Origin: Rotaria sp. Silwood1
Lineage: Eukaryota; Rotifera; Eurotatoria; Philodinida; Philodinidae
Assembly: GCA_905250075.1 (NCBI GenBank)
Contig: CAJNOP010000001.1
Span: 2,723,272-2,787,271 of the forward strand
Length of the DNA: 64,000 bases
Direction: 5' to 3'
A program made the position numbers and the translations under genes. The notes beneath the pieces were generated by a model. The model ran no database searches. It was not told where the DNA came from and saw only the letters and a program-made list of their open reading frames with translations. Positions 1 to 11,432 of the stretch are shown here, one piece after another; position 1 is the first letter of the stretch, and each line of letters opens with the position of its first letter.

Positions 1-937
1 GGGTTGGCCTTGGAACAAGTCCAATTCCGGAATTTCTCCTTTAACCGGATCCGAAAATTGTGGACTTGACGGCCTCTAATCAATACTCTCTCTGGAAAGT
101 AATGGCTCGCCACTTGGAGCAATTACCAAAAACTGAGTATATCAATAACAGAAAGCACTTAATGATAGTCTATAAAAACTGTATGATCAATTTAAAGATT
201 GATGTTTCGTGTGATTCTCTTACATTTCTTCTTTCATTAATTTTTCTATGACGTCAAGTGTATTATTTTCTTGTTTTCAAGCTTTTAATTTTCACTTGAT
301 ACATTAATAATGATTTTTTATGATATCGCTCCTGTGTTCATTAAAAATATATTTATTTCTACTGCAAATATTAAAAAAACATTGTTACTATCTAACAGAT
401 GTCTTAAGAGTGTGAGGAGAGTAGAGCATTTTATCTCTATCGATTATAATCCGTAGAAGAAAGCAAAAGATGAATCTAATGTAAGTTTCTTGTTTCATAG
501 TACAACACTCCTTTCAGATAATATTTCACCTAAGGAACCTGCATTACAATGAATTGGAATATTCAGTCAAAAAGCTATGAGTATTGCATTTAGATATCTC
601 ACAATGATAACTGTTCCGGTCCGATCGGTTCAAAAAATCTTATAGACTGATGAAAATTAGTCAGTTTGTTGAGTCATTGCTAACTGATTGATCAGCATAA
701 CTTCAAAAACCTTCATCTGTCTGTTTGTACTCAAGTTTTTTACCAATGTCGAGAAAGAAATGTCATGTTATTTTTATTTGTTAGATTTCTCAATGATGAG
801 TATGTCATATTACTAAATCTAACGCGAAAAAAGAGTCATTTCTTCATCAATTGATTACCAAATTTTAAATCTTAAATGTTCTCATCCAGCCTTTTCGGAC
901 AAGGTTAATGTTTTCTTCAAACTACGATTCAAAACAA
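1..937. other. Left-edge sequence without a recognised gene
   Basis: No reading frame here looks like a gene. The first ~90 bases are less AT-rich than the rest and form an imperfect inverted repeat (about 6-34 against 50-77, sharing GGCC and AAGTCC blocks), possibly the end of a repeat that continues outside the window. The rest is AT-rich with no clear structure. Confidence 0.4.
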
Positions 938-1690
938 ACACAATGTGTACTAAAATTGATCAACAAGTAGAATGAAACCTTTAGTGAGTTCCTATGTCGA
1001 CTACTATTTAAGTTGTAACGATCTAATTCTATTCATCTTGTAATCCATAATATCTAGTATATATGCAGAAGAGTTCAAGTCAAACCATCTATCTTTTCTA
1101 CGGTTATTGAACAAACACATAAAGGATATGATTTTTGACTGTTTCAAAATAGATCAACAATTTATCTTTATGATTATCTACGGAATGATATTAACATGAA
1201 GTTTTCTTTATAGAAGATCATTGGAAAGAGCAAATTTTTCTTTCTACTTACTAAACTAATTTTTATTGTATCATCTCTTTTACAAGTAGTCAATTATGCG
1301 TCATTTCTATAACATATCAATGATATACTGACACATTTTATTTTAGTTTTCAATTGATTTTTTATTTTGAACCTACCATTAAGAAGAGCCTGACAATTTG
1401 CATAAAAAATTGTAAAAGAAAATTTCATGTTAATATCATTCCGTAGATAATCATAAAGGTAAATTATTGATCTATTTTGAAACAGTCAACAATCATGTCC
1501 TTTATGTGTTTGTTTAATAGCCGTACAAACGATGAATAGTTTGACTTGAACTCTTCTGCGTATATACTAGATGATATGGACTATAAGATGGATAGAATCA
1601 GATCGTTACAACTTATATAGTAGTCGACATAGGAACTCACTAAAGATTTCATTCTGCTTGTTGATCAATTTTAGTACTCACTGTGTGATT
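938..1690. repeat. Long foldback (inverted-repeat) element
   Basis: Left arm about 938-1210 and right arm about 1416-1690 are reverse complements over roughly 265 bases at about 90% identity, judged by eye. They are separated by an unrelated AT-rich loop of about 205 bases. For example ATGATATTAACATGAA near 1190 reappears inverted near 1425, and GTGAGTTCCTATGTCGAC near 984 reappears inverted near 1625. No coding capacity is seen. It resembles a foldback or MITE-type non-autonomous element; I could not fix a target-site duplication. A transcript through it would form a long hairpin. Confidence 0.85.
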
Positions 1691-2554
1691 TAAACTTAAC
1701 TCAAGTAACACAGTTTTGATTGTGATAGTAAAAAAATAAAATACACTTCGATGGAAGAAATAACAGAGTGTGAATCAATAAAAGAAAATATATTTGAAGG
1801 TTTTTGAAACGGCACTGTTTGATTATTTTGATAAAACCGAGTAAAACTTGCTCTCAACATGTTTTATTAGAGAAAAATCACAAGTCTATAGAATATTTTC
1901 TAACCCGTTCCAACCATTTCAATCGAACTGGTTACAATTCAAAGATATCTTTGTAAAATAAAATAGTTCTATCATGTTAAATGCCTAATTTCAGTTCAAA
2001 AATTTAGCTTAACTGATTGAATTTTTTATGTAGGATGATTCAATTATTTTCCAATTTTTTTCCTCTTGTTATTATTGTCTGCAGACAAACACGGATAATC
2101 AGAATTATTTTATACATAGTTTTGTTCACATGGAAATAAATTTTATTGAACTAATTTTAGAAAAATAAAACTTTTCTTTTTAGATTCTAAAAGGCTGATC
2201 TTGTATTATTTAACTTATATTACAATCAAGTGAACGTTTGACATAGTTAAATATACATTAAACCAACTTTTTTTTTCTGTTCTCTTTTTACCCGCATACA
2301 CCAGTAAAAATAGAAAGGACATATTCTATGTACCCTCTGTTAATATCTGGTTGGTTAAAAATAAAAGCGGTCGAGAATAGGACGTGCATAGATTCGCGAG
2401 GGGAGGAGGTCATTTAGCGGTCAAAAGCAGTGCGCGACGTCCTTTTCCTTTTTTCTTCACTAAACCAACTTATTTTCTCTTTCATTCTTACTATTAGTAA
2501 GATCGAACATACACATCAACTATAACACTGTCGACGAACAACTGTAAACCAAAG
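1691..2554 (+). promoter_or_regulatory. Upstream region with GC-richer block before the 2555 gene
   Basis: About 860 bases of AT-rich sequence with no gene. At 2365-2445 the composition changes to a GC-richer block with two AGCGGTC copies and the pair GGACGT/ACGTCC. It sits about 110-190 bases upstream of the ATG at 2555. This placement suggests a core promoter or 5' UTR, but no specific factor site is claimed. Confidence 0.35.
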
Positions 2555-5500
2555 ATGCCATCGAACAAAACTGCACGATATTGTTTATATCGTACTTTCG
2601 TTGATGCTTATATGAAAGGGCATCCTAATATGACCCGATGTGTAAGTGTTAAAACCATTTGAATCTTTTTTTTTTTTAATTTTCATTCTTCATCGATGAC
2701 CTTCATTTCTCATGCCTTTTGTTTTATATGAATATAGTTATCTCATACTGCAGCACAAGCAGAATGGAACCAAATAAAAAAAAATGAAAAACTTGTTAAC
2801 GAAAAAATAGAAGAATATCTTGCAATATTTAATTCAGCCGAAACACCAACTGTAAATACTGATGAAAAAGAACAACCTAAAAAAACACGAGGACGTAAAA
2901 AGAAGTCAGAAACAAATAATGAACCTGAAAAGAATGATCGTGTTGTAAAACGACGTCGAAAACGAGCACATTCATCAGATCTTGAAAATGATTTAATTAA
3001 TGAAAATGAAAAACAACAAGATGAAGAAAAAGATACAACTGAAAATGAACAAGAAATAGCACCAAAAAAGTCTTCAGAAAAAATTCGTACAGCTGCTGAA
3101 ATTCTTGCAAAAAAAACTCGTGCACCAGCTCAAGAAAAAGTTTCAAAAGAAATTTATGAAATTAATGAACGTATTATTCAATTAGTTCAAGTCAAAAATA
3201 TGGGTATGGCTACAGCAGAACAAGAAAAACAATTAAAAAAACTTTTAGTTGAACAAAAGAAAAAAGCAAATGATTTAAAAAGACTTAAAGCTGAACAGAC
3301 AGCAAAAAAACGTGCACGAGAAATTAAAAAAGTAATCAAAAATTGTAATTTATAACCGAGAAAGACGAAATGAAAAGTATTTGTTTTTTTTTTCTAGCGT
3401 AAAATCGAAGCATTATGTGAAAAAAATCCTGAACTAGCTGCTGAATTAAATAAAATCTATCGACCAATTATTGGTCGACCACCAATTGAAGAAGAATGTC
3501 CTGATTTATTACAAATTATTGAAGAAATTGCAAAAGTTGGTGGTGCTGCTGATGATAATCGACGTTCACAAACAATTCGACCTTGTTTAACATTAGATGA
3601 TTTACGTGAAAAAATTAAAGAACGTGGTTATGACATTAAACGATCAACACTTTATTATCGGTAAGAATTCTCATATTACACTTACCATTATAGATTGAAT
3701 CGACCAGTTTCTGTCCATGAATAGTACATCGAACTATAACAAAGCTTTCGATATTAGTTTCATCTATGATTATTATCTATTAGAATGATATGTTTCATAA
3801 AAAAAAAGAAAGTTATTAATGCAATCCGTGCGGGATTAAAATGTGAAACACAATGGAGCTAGTGTTGTTAATCATAAAGAAATTGTTTTTTTTTTTCTAT
3901 CTATTTTGGGACACATTTCTTTAACATTAGTTTTCTTAGTCCTTCACAAATGTAATAAGGCAATAGATCAGATATTATAAGAAGACATTATTGATATGTA
4001 GTCCTTGATCGTATATCAACAACGTGTGTTACCGTCTGTAAGAGGTTCAAATTTTTACTCCTATACTTCAACATTTATTTAAGATCGTGTTTCACAAAAA
4101 GAAAAAGTTGTATTTATAGACAGTATTCTTTGACATGTACTGACTGAGACAATCAGTTCGAATCTGCCTTAAGCTGTGAGATGTACGACAATAAGGCGGT
4201 GTTAATTAGTCACACTGTAAAATTCATTGCAATACAGGAAAATTAAATCTCCAAAATGATTTTATTAACATTATTGAGATATAAAGCAGAAAAGTGGAGA
4301 CAATAATTAACAATCTATTCAAGAACAATGAACCTTGAATATAAGTACAAATGCGGATATTTCGTAAACTTTTTTAATTGACTATGAAATCTGACACAAG
4401 AGCAATTACTAGTTGTTTGAAAAATTTCCTATAATCCGCTATAACTTTTTCTCATTTTAAACCTGCTGTTTGCAATAATTCGTCGTTATTCTATAAAATA
4501 AATATATTTTTCGTCTTGTCAACATATTTCGATAAATTCAAAACGTGAACATCACTATTCAATTATTGTTTACCAACACGATGATCTATGCATTGATACA
4601 ATGCAAAAATTCTTTATGTTTCACATGCTACTCTCATCTTCGCACAATACTCTATGTGATTGAACCACTTGTCTGTAAATTGAAATTTGTAGGAAGCAGA
4701 GCTTTATTTAGATTTTCTCTTCCACCCAAGCAATTTAAAGCTTTGGAAGGACAAACACATATTATTAAGAGTACAGACACATAGTACATGTCACGAGCCC
4801 TGCACCCCTCGAGAGGACCAACTCGATCTTCCAAACATTCTCGGCTCCTACACTAGACAAAACACTGGTGGGAAGTGAAATAGGAACGACGTTTCCATCA
4901 AATATGCAACTACTTGACAATTTCTCTAATCTGTAACTAATAATTAACTTTTTACTTCTGTCCTCGATATATGTTCACTTCTGATTGTTTTTTTTTGTTA
5001 ATTTTATAAAAGGTTATTACCACATCGTTCAAATTCAATCGATGGTAAAAAACACGTTCGAACAGTTCCAGTACGTTTACGAAAAGCTCAAAATGATGAA
5101 CATAGCAAACATGAAGGTATTACGAAAATTCTTTTTAAATATTAATCAATAAAAATTTTATTTTATTTTTAATAGATGGTCATTTTGCAACAGCAACAAT
5201 ACGTTATATCAAAGATTTAGCTGGTATATTTGGTAATGAGGTTGTCTTTTTCTTATCACAAGATGATAAATGTAAAGTACCTATTGGTTTACCGGCTGCA
5301 AAAATTCAAGCACCTATGCTTATGCATCTGGATTATCGTGTTCGTTTACCTGATCACGATTGGACGGTAGCACCTCGTCATCAATTAACACCAAGGTATT
5401 AATACATTTTTTTTTATTATGAAACGAAAAAGAAATCTAAATATATATCTTTTTGTTCTAGTGTCTATGCTGCTTGTATGATGACCGATAATAATGAAGT

Positions 5501-7033
5501 CGGTTATTCAGGTCCAACTTATATTGCTGTTCGTTCAGCTAAACATGATCGAAGTGATGCAAGTAGTCATGCATGTGATTTTGATCGTCTTGTTGGTCTT
5601 AAAGAATTCGACAAAGCTGCACGAGATTATACAGGTCACGTTAAACCACTTGTTATTATAACTGTTGATGGTGGACCTGATGAAAATCCACGTTTTCCAA
5701 AAACACTTGTTGCTAGTATAAGAAAATTTCGTAAATATAATCTAGATGCATTATTTGTTCTTACACATGCACCTGGTCAATCAGCATATAATGTTGTTGA
5801 ACGACGTATGGCACCACTTTCACATGATTTAGCTGGACTTATTTTACCTCATGATCATTTTGGTACACATTTAAATGATTCAGGTGTAACTGTCAATCCA
5901 GAATTAGAACGAATAAATTTTAAAAAAGCTGGAGAAGTTTTGGCTGAAGTATGGCGTGGTTCAGTTATTGATGAATATCCTGTTGTAGCTGAATATATTG
6001 ATCCACCTGCATCAACTGAAGATGAATTACGTTTAATTGATGTTAATCTTATTGTGAATAATATTTTAGATCTGTAAGATTAATTATACTTTTTTGTGTG
6101 GCTTTTGTTAAGAAGAGACAATATTTTATAATATTTGTTTTTAGTGTATGCGAAGAAGAAGAAGCAGAAGAACCAATTGAACGTCGTATTCGACAAACTG
6201 ATGAGTACTATCAAGAAAGAGTTCGTGCTCCACGTATTACATCTAATGGAGATTTATTACGAGATGCACCAAAATATGATATTGATGAGTAAGTTGTTCA
6301 ACAAATGTCTTCAAATTAAAGAAAGCTCGCATATCTTGGTTCTTTTGTTTTTTTTTATACAATTGAATAATCATAAAAATAATTCTTTAGATATTGGTGT
6401 GCTACACATGTTCTTCAAACTCAATATACAATTCAAATCGTTCGTTGTAATTCAATATCATGCTGTGGTCCATGGCGTTCAAATTATATTCAAGTATTTC
6501 CTCATCGATTTCTTCCAGCACCAGTTCCATTTGAACGTACACCACGTGGTATTGCCATGGCTGAACGTGATTATCAAAAAGGTGTTTTCTATGGTTCATT
6601 AATTCAACGTATACAATTTCATGGTGTTGTTATGCAACATACACAAAATGATGTTTTACCATTTGATTATTGTTGTGCAAGTGTACGAAAAGAATTAAAA
6701 AGACGTGTTTGTTCAATATGTAAACAATATATTCCATCAGCTTATCGAATGAAAAATCATTATAAAATTCATCAACAACAATATGCATCAAATTGTCTTG
6801 ATTATGATGAAGATATGCTTCTTAATGGTAATAGTGCAAGCAATGAACAAAATGGAGATGATGATACTGATATGCTTAGTAGTCAACGACCATTACCATC
6901 TATATCTAATCCATCAGCTAATGGTGTTGTTATTTTTTCAGATATGCTTGATTGGTTAAAATCTGATTTTGAAGAACTTGAACTTAAAGAACAACTTCTT
7001 AAAAATGTTGACAAAAAAGAAACTGTTAAATAA
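2555..7033 (+). CDS. DDE/RNase H-fold transposase-like protein with C2H2 zinc finger
   Basis: Eight exons: 2555-2641, 2738-3331, 3398-3660, 5013-5116, 5176-5395, 5462-6073, 6145-6288, 6391-7033, giving 888 residues. Order of parts: an HMG-box-like start (residues 1-55); a Lys/Glu-rich charged, coiled-coil-like stretch (about 60-250); a helix-turn-helix-like segment ending STLYYRLLP (291-318); then an integrase-like core. In the core I see D379/D380 (SQDDKCKVPIG), D492 (TVDGGPDENPR) and E536 (YNVVERRMAPLS), with the last two 44 residues apart, as in DDE transposases. A C2H2 finger (C-x2-C-x12-H-x3-H) lies at 782-802. The many spliced exons, full reading frame and lack of flanking inverted repeats argue for a resident host gene, perhaps domesticated, rather than a mobile copy. 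I recall similar uncharacterised proteins in other invertebrates but cannot name the family. Its activity is unknown. Confidence 0.8.
3842..4095. mobile_element. Short TIR element (MITE-like), family A copy 1, in an intron
   Basis: This lies in the unusually long (1352-base) third intron of the DDE-like gene. It starts TGTGAAACACAAT (3842-3854) and ends ATCGTGTTTCACA (4083-4095), a near-perfect inverted pair. The same ends and an alignable last ~90 bases occur at 61846-62724. A run such as GGGACACATT is also shared near the left end. There is no coding capacity, so it is a non-autonomous DNA element. The remainder of the intron (4096-5012) shows nothing recognisable. Confidence 0.7.
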
Positions 7034-8782
7034 TTAATGTAACTTTTTGAAGTTTTGTACACGTTTATGTGCGTGAATGTGTTTTACATTTATTTCTTTG
7101 TCTTTTTCTCTTTTTGTTTTTGTAGTTTTTTTTAGTCAATTTCATGTAACACATATTTAGAGATGTTTTTGTGTTTTGTCTTTATTAATTTTAGTCTCTT
7201 AAGTTTTTTTCCTCTCTTCTCAGTGAAAGAGTACAAGTAAATCATTGATAGCCAACTAGAACATTTGAATTGAAGTTTTTCCTTTTTTTTTCTTTCTTAA
7301 GTGTAACAATTTTCATGAAAAGAACTTTTTTTGATGTTTAAATGAAATAAACTTGAACTCATCGCTGAAATATTCTACTCATTTAGAATATAGAAAGATA
7401 TGTTCCGAATGAACAGATTACTTTTATGACTATTCAGTTTTCAAAAATGAAAAATTTATTTGGAATTCAGCAGCTTCAACCGAAAATAGAATTTTCTTGC
7501 TGTGTATAATATGACATCTTACACAAAGTATACAAACTGTCAACTCAAGAAAGGTTCAGAATACAATAAGACTTCTATTAGTGAACACTACTTAATAATA
7601 AATAGTCTTGGCTCTGACCAAGCGGTTTTTGCTGAAACTGTCTCTGTCTAATGTGAATATTTTCTTAGTCAAAACAGTAAACAACTTCTTTGCAGTTCCT
7701 CTTGCTACGATAAACTTCCGAATGTGAACGCACATGCAACATTTTTTTTTAATATCTTTCTATTTTTTAACATCTTTTTTATGTGTATTGTAGTACAGTA
7801 CAGTTCATCTATGAATTCAGTATTGCATGTATGAAAAGCATAATGACATTACGATACAATTATAGTTTGAAAATAAAAAATGAACTTAATTATTAGGTTA
7901 GAATTAAAATTAATTTCATGTTTATAGTAATTCAAAAGCAAAAAGACACAAAAAAACAATTTAATTAGGAAGTACCATAAAAATAAGTATATACGTTAGT
8001 CAAAAAAACTTTTCGGAGTCGAGTGTCAGGGTGGAAAAGTTTGACTCCGCAGAGTGTCACCTAGAAGTTTTTCTTTATTTCATAGCAAAACATGCATTAA
8101 CTCTCTTGACTGAAAACCTTGGCATTATAAACCTTTCTCATGGTATCGAAATTAAAAAGATTTTGATTTACACTACAATTGACTATTGTTCTTTTTTCTA
8201 AATAAAAATGTAAAACTTCTAATTGAATGTTCTCTTGTAAAAGAAGATTACAAATCGAAAAAAGTTTTCAGCTTTCTTTTGTAATGAATCTAATTAAAAA
8301 GATCTACATGACTCTAATCATATAAAACATTGTTGGCATTTTATGATTTGTCTTTTCTCATATTTTTCATACGAACATAAAGAAAAACCAAATGACGCAA
8401 AAATTAATTATTTTGTCACATGAATATATTATTCATATAGATTGACTTTATACATCTCATATAATTACGCGAGAATTTTTTCATATCATCTTATATGATT
8501 CACATTCAATTCCAGGGTTTAAATTTATATACATATATAGAAAAATGGAACGTGCATATTTTTCTCCTACTTCCATTTCTTATTCTGTTTATTATATGTA
8601 TGTTCGTTACATTAAAGTACAAACATACACATAAACTCGAATTATTCGTCATATTTTGTTTTTCTCTCTCTCTTTAGAATATTTTTGAATACGTCATCAA
8701 CAATTGATAAGGATAATTCTTTAAGTAAAATACATCAAAGTCTATCATAATTTGTTTAAAAAACGAACTAGGTCAAATTTAA
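7034..8782. other. Intergenic, with 3' UTR of the DDE-like gene
   Basis: A T-rich 3' UTR follows the stop at 7033, and AATAAA at 7346-7351 is a plausible polyadenylation signal. At about 8003-8072 there is a compact imperfect palindrome: CGGAGTC pairs with GACTCCG, GAGTGTCA occurs twice, and an outer AAAAACTT pairs with AAGTTTTT. The rest is AT-rich without a supported gene. Confidence 0.4.
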
Positions 8783-11432
8783 ATGGGCTGTAGACATTCA
8801 TCATCACCACCAGAATCACCAGTTAAATTAGTACAGAATGGAGGTCCTGTTATATTAAAAAGTAAAATATCAGTACATCGTACACAAATTATTGATCACC
8901 GAACACCAAACGGTACGAAAACATCTAGATTATCAATATGTTCAAAAAAAGTAAACATTCATTATATGATAAGATTTCTTTTTTTCTGTTTAAAAATAAA
9001 CTTTAGATATCTCGTTCATTATCTCCTTTAACACTACCATTTACAGCATCATCTCTTGAACAAACTCTTAATGGTCATGGAAAACATTTAATTAAGCGAT
9101 TTGAACTTGATACACCTTGTCTTCTACTTGATGTTTCACGAACACATATTCTATTAGTTGATGATAGAAAACTTCGTCTAATAAATATGGAAACAATGAA
9201 TATGGAAACAAATATTCTACCAATTGATTATAAAGATATTCAAGAAATAGCTTGGTCATCAAAACTTAATACATTTCTTCTTCTTACAACTGATCAATTA
9301 TATCAAACTGGTTGTAAACATTTACATCCAACACCTATTCATCAAATTCAGGTTAGATAATAGATTAGTAGATTATTATTATTTTTTTAAATTGAAGAAA
9401 AACAAATTTCCCTTCAGTGGAAAATAATAAAATAACAGATCACTCATAAATAATTGTACTCCAAGAATTTTTTTAAGCTTATCTTCAATAATAAATATAG
9501 TTTCCTGTATACTTATGGATCAAACGTAATCGCACAGTGATATCAAGTATACAATGTAGGTTTTTTTTCCTTTTTTCGACTCTTTTACAAACAGAACGTT
9601 TTATTTCATTTATCAATGTTGCTTTTGATTTTATGTAATTCTAATTAATAATTTTAGTCAGTTCATTTTATAAACTACAATCCAATGGATTTAAACTAGA
9701 CATATTCAATAACTAATGTTTCTTCAGTAGGAATGTGTGCAAATGCTGTGTTTACTATTTTCCACTGAGCTGACTGGTATGAACTTTAAAAACATTCTGC
9801 TAACATGTAGTTTGCAAAATTAGCCCACTTTTTTTGTGCAAATCAGTTACAATAGACTCTATGATCTTCTACTATGGAAAATAGCTAACGAGAGAATTCT
9901 CCCGACGGATTAATTCCTTTTGGAATTGAGACTATACACCTCATATAAATTACAAATGAGCTTGAATTCTCCAGAAAGCAGTTTTGAATCTAAACTTATT
10001 GGTACCAAGATGCAACATATTTATAGTGTTTTCTAAGTTAATGTCATGGTCATCTTCAGAAATAGTAGGAAAATTCGTTATCGAATGTTGACTTGAAAGT
10101 TTCCAGAGAAACAAGACTTGCCACCATCAATTTATTATGAAAGTTTCAGATATTTTTATTATTCCTATTCTCTCATCAAACTATAGCAAAACCTTGTCGT
10201 TCATATTGCTCGGATATACCGGAAGATTCGATGTTCTTATCTCAGAATGGAAGAAAACCAAAAGACCTGAAATTTTCAGAATAAACTATTCTTATTAAGA
10301 TCTGTCCATGTGCAAAATTTCAAGTCGAAATTTGGAAACAAGTTTTCCTAATGCTTCTGAGGGGAACGACGACGTTGAATTAAAAAATATAATAAAAATA
10401 GTGACATATCCATATTAATACAGTGCAGATCTGAACTGTTCTCAGGGTGCTCATAGCTCAATTGTATCTACATGATACACATAGTGCCCAATCCAAAGTA
10501 ACTAATCAATTGAGAGGCTTCCTTCTTGAGGTCTTCATATGTTGCAGTAATATGTGTCCTGCTTCAGCAAGTAGTTTTCTTGTTGACAACTGCTCTTGAT
10601 AAGTAGGTAGCACCAACTCACCATTGAGACATTTACTTTTGTTCGAACTGTATGTGAACTACTATGATGGAATAAATTGATGAAGTCACTTTTTTGACGG
10701 TTATCTACATACCGACACTTCAGTTTTTTTTCAAATATATCTATAACAATTTTTTGAATTCTATCGTAAATTTTTTTTGTAGAGAATATCAATCACTATC
10801 TTTTTATTAAAAACAAAAGTTGTTTTCATCAAATAAAAAACAAAAGAAATTTTGAAACTACAAACAGTACTAGTATTTATGAATCATTGATTATTTGTTA
10901 ATTATTCTAGTTCATTGCTGAAGGTCCTCGAAAATCATACATGGCCGTAGATGGAGATGATTTACTTATAAATCGTTCATTTGGATATGATATTCGTCGT
11001 TATTCTCTTACAAATTTTAGTCTTGTTCAATCACCTCGTGCATATATTGAAAGTGAAAATATTTGTGTAACAACTATTCGATTAAATTCAAATAAAATTT
11101 TAGCTCTTGCTATTTCTATTGGTAAACAACAAATGATTGATTTAGTTAATTTAAATACTGATCAACTTATACATCGAATTAATTCAAATACAGGTGAAAA
11201 TATTTTATATCCTATTGATTTACATAATAATGGACAATGGTTTGCTAAAACATGTATACCTTGTGTTAATATTGGTCATTGTTTAATATCATCAAATGGA
11301 CAAATAATAAGACTTAAACTATTTCCTAATCAAGATAATTTTATACGTTCTATTTGTACAAGTCCTGATAATCGATGGTTACTTGTTGGTCGACAACATG
11401 CACTTGAATTGTATCAACCTTGCATATCATAA
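8783..11432 (+). CDS. Putatively myristoylated beta-propeller-like protein
   Basis: Three exons (8783-8950, 9007-9351, 10911-11432), all joined in phase 0, give 344 residues. The N-terminus MGCRHSS fits the N-myristoylation consensus (G2, S6), with C3 available for palmitoylation, so membrane tethering is a fair guess. After a Ser/Pro-rich stretch (about 1-60) the protein has repeated short beta-strand patterns of hydrophobic runs ending in Asp or Asn, such as HILLVDDRKLRLIN and SPDNRWLLVGRQHALELY. These resemble blades of a WD40-like propeller, but no canonical WD dipeptides are seen. I do not recognise the family. The second intron is 1559 bases and holds an inverted-repeat element. Exon structure is well supported; function is not known. 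Confidence 0.7.
9415..9767. mobile_element. Candidate MITE with 17-bp terminal inverted repeats
   Basis: CAGTGGAAAATAATAAA at 9415-9431 and TTTACTATTTTCCACTG at 9751-9767 are inverted copies matching at 16 of 17 positions. They bound 353 bases without coding capacity inside the long second intron of the propeller-like gene. No target-site duplication is evident, so the element call is tentative. The remaining intron sequence (9768-10910) has no clear feature. Confidence 0.5.

Noticed and set aside
4140-4180. GTTCGAATCTGCC resembling a tRNA B-box
   Set aside because: No A-box or cloverleaf upstream at the proper distance.
10535-10792. 85-codon minus-strand frame in the long intron of the propeller-like gene
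   Set aside because: No recognised motif, no convincing splice partners, and it sits in intron sequence next to an inverted-repeat element. It could be a relic, but nothing supports that.
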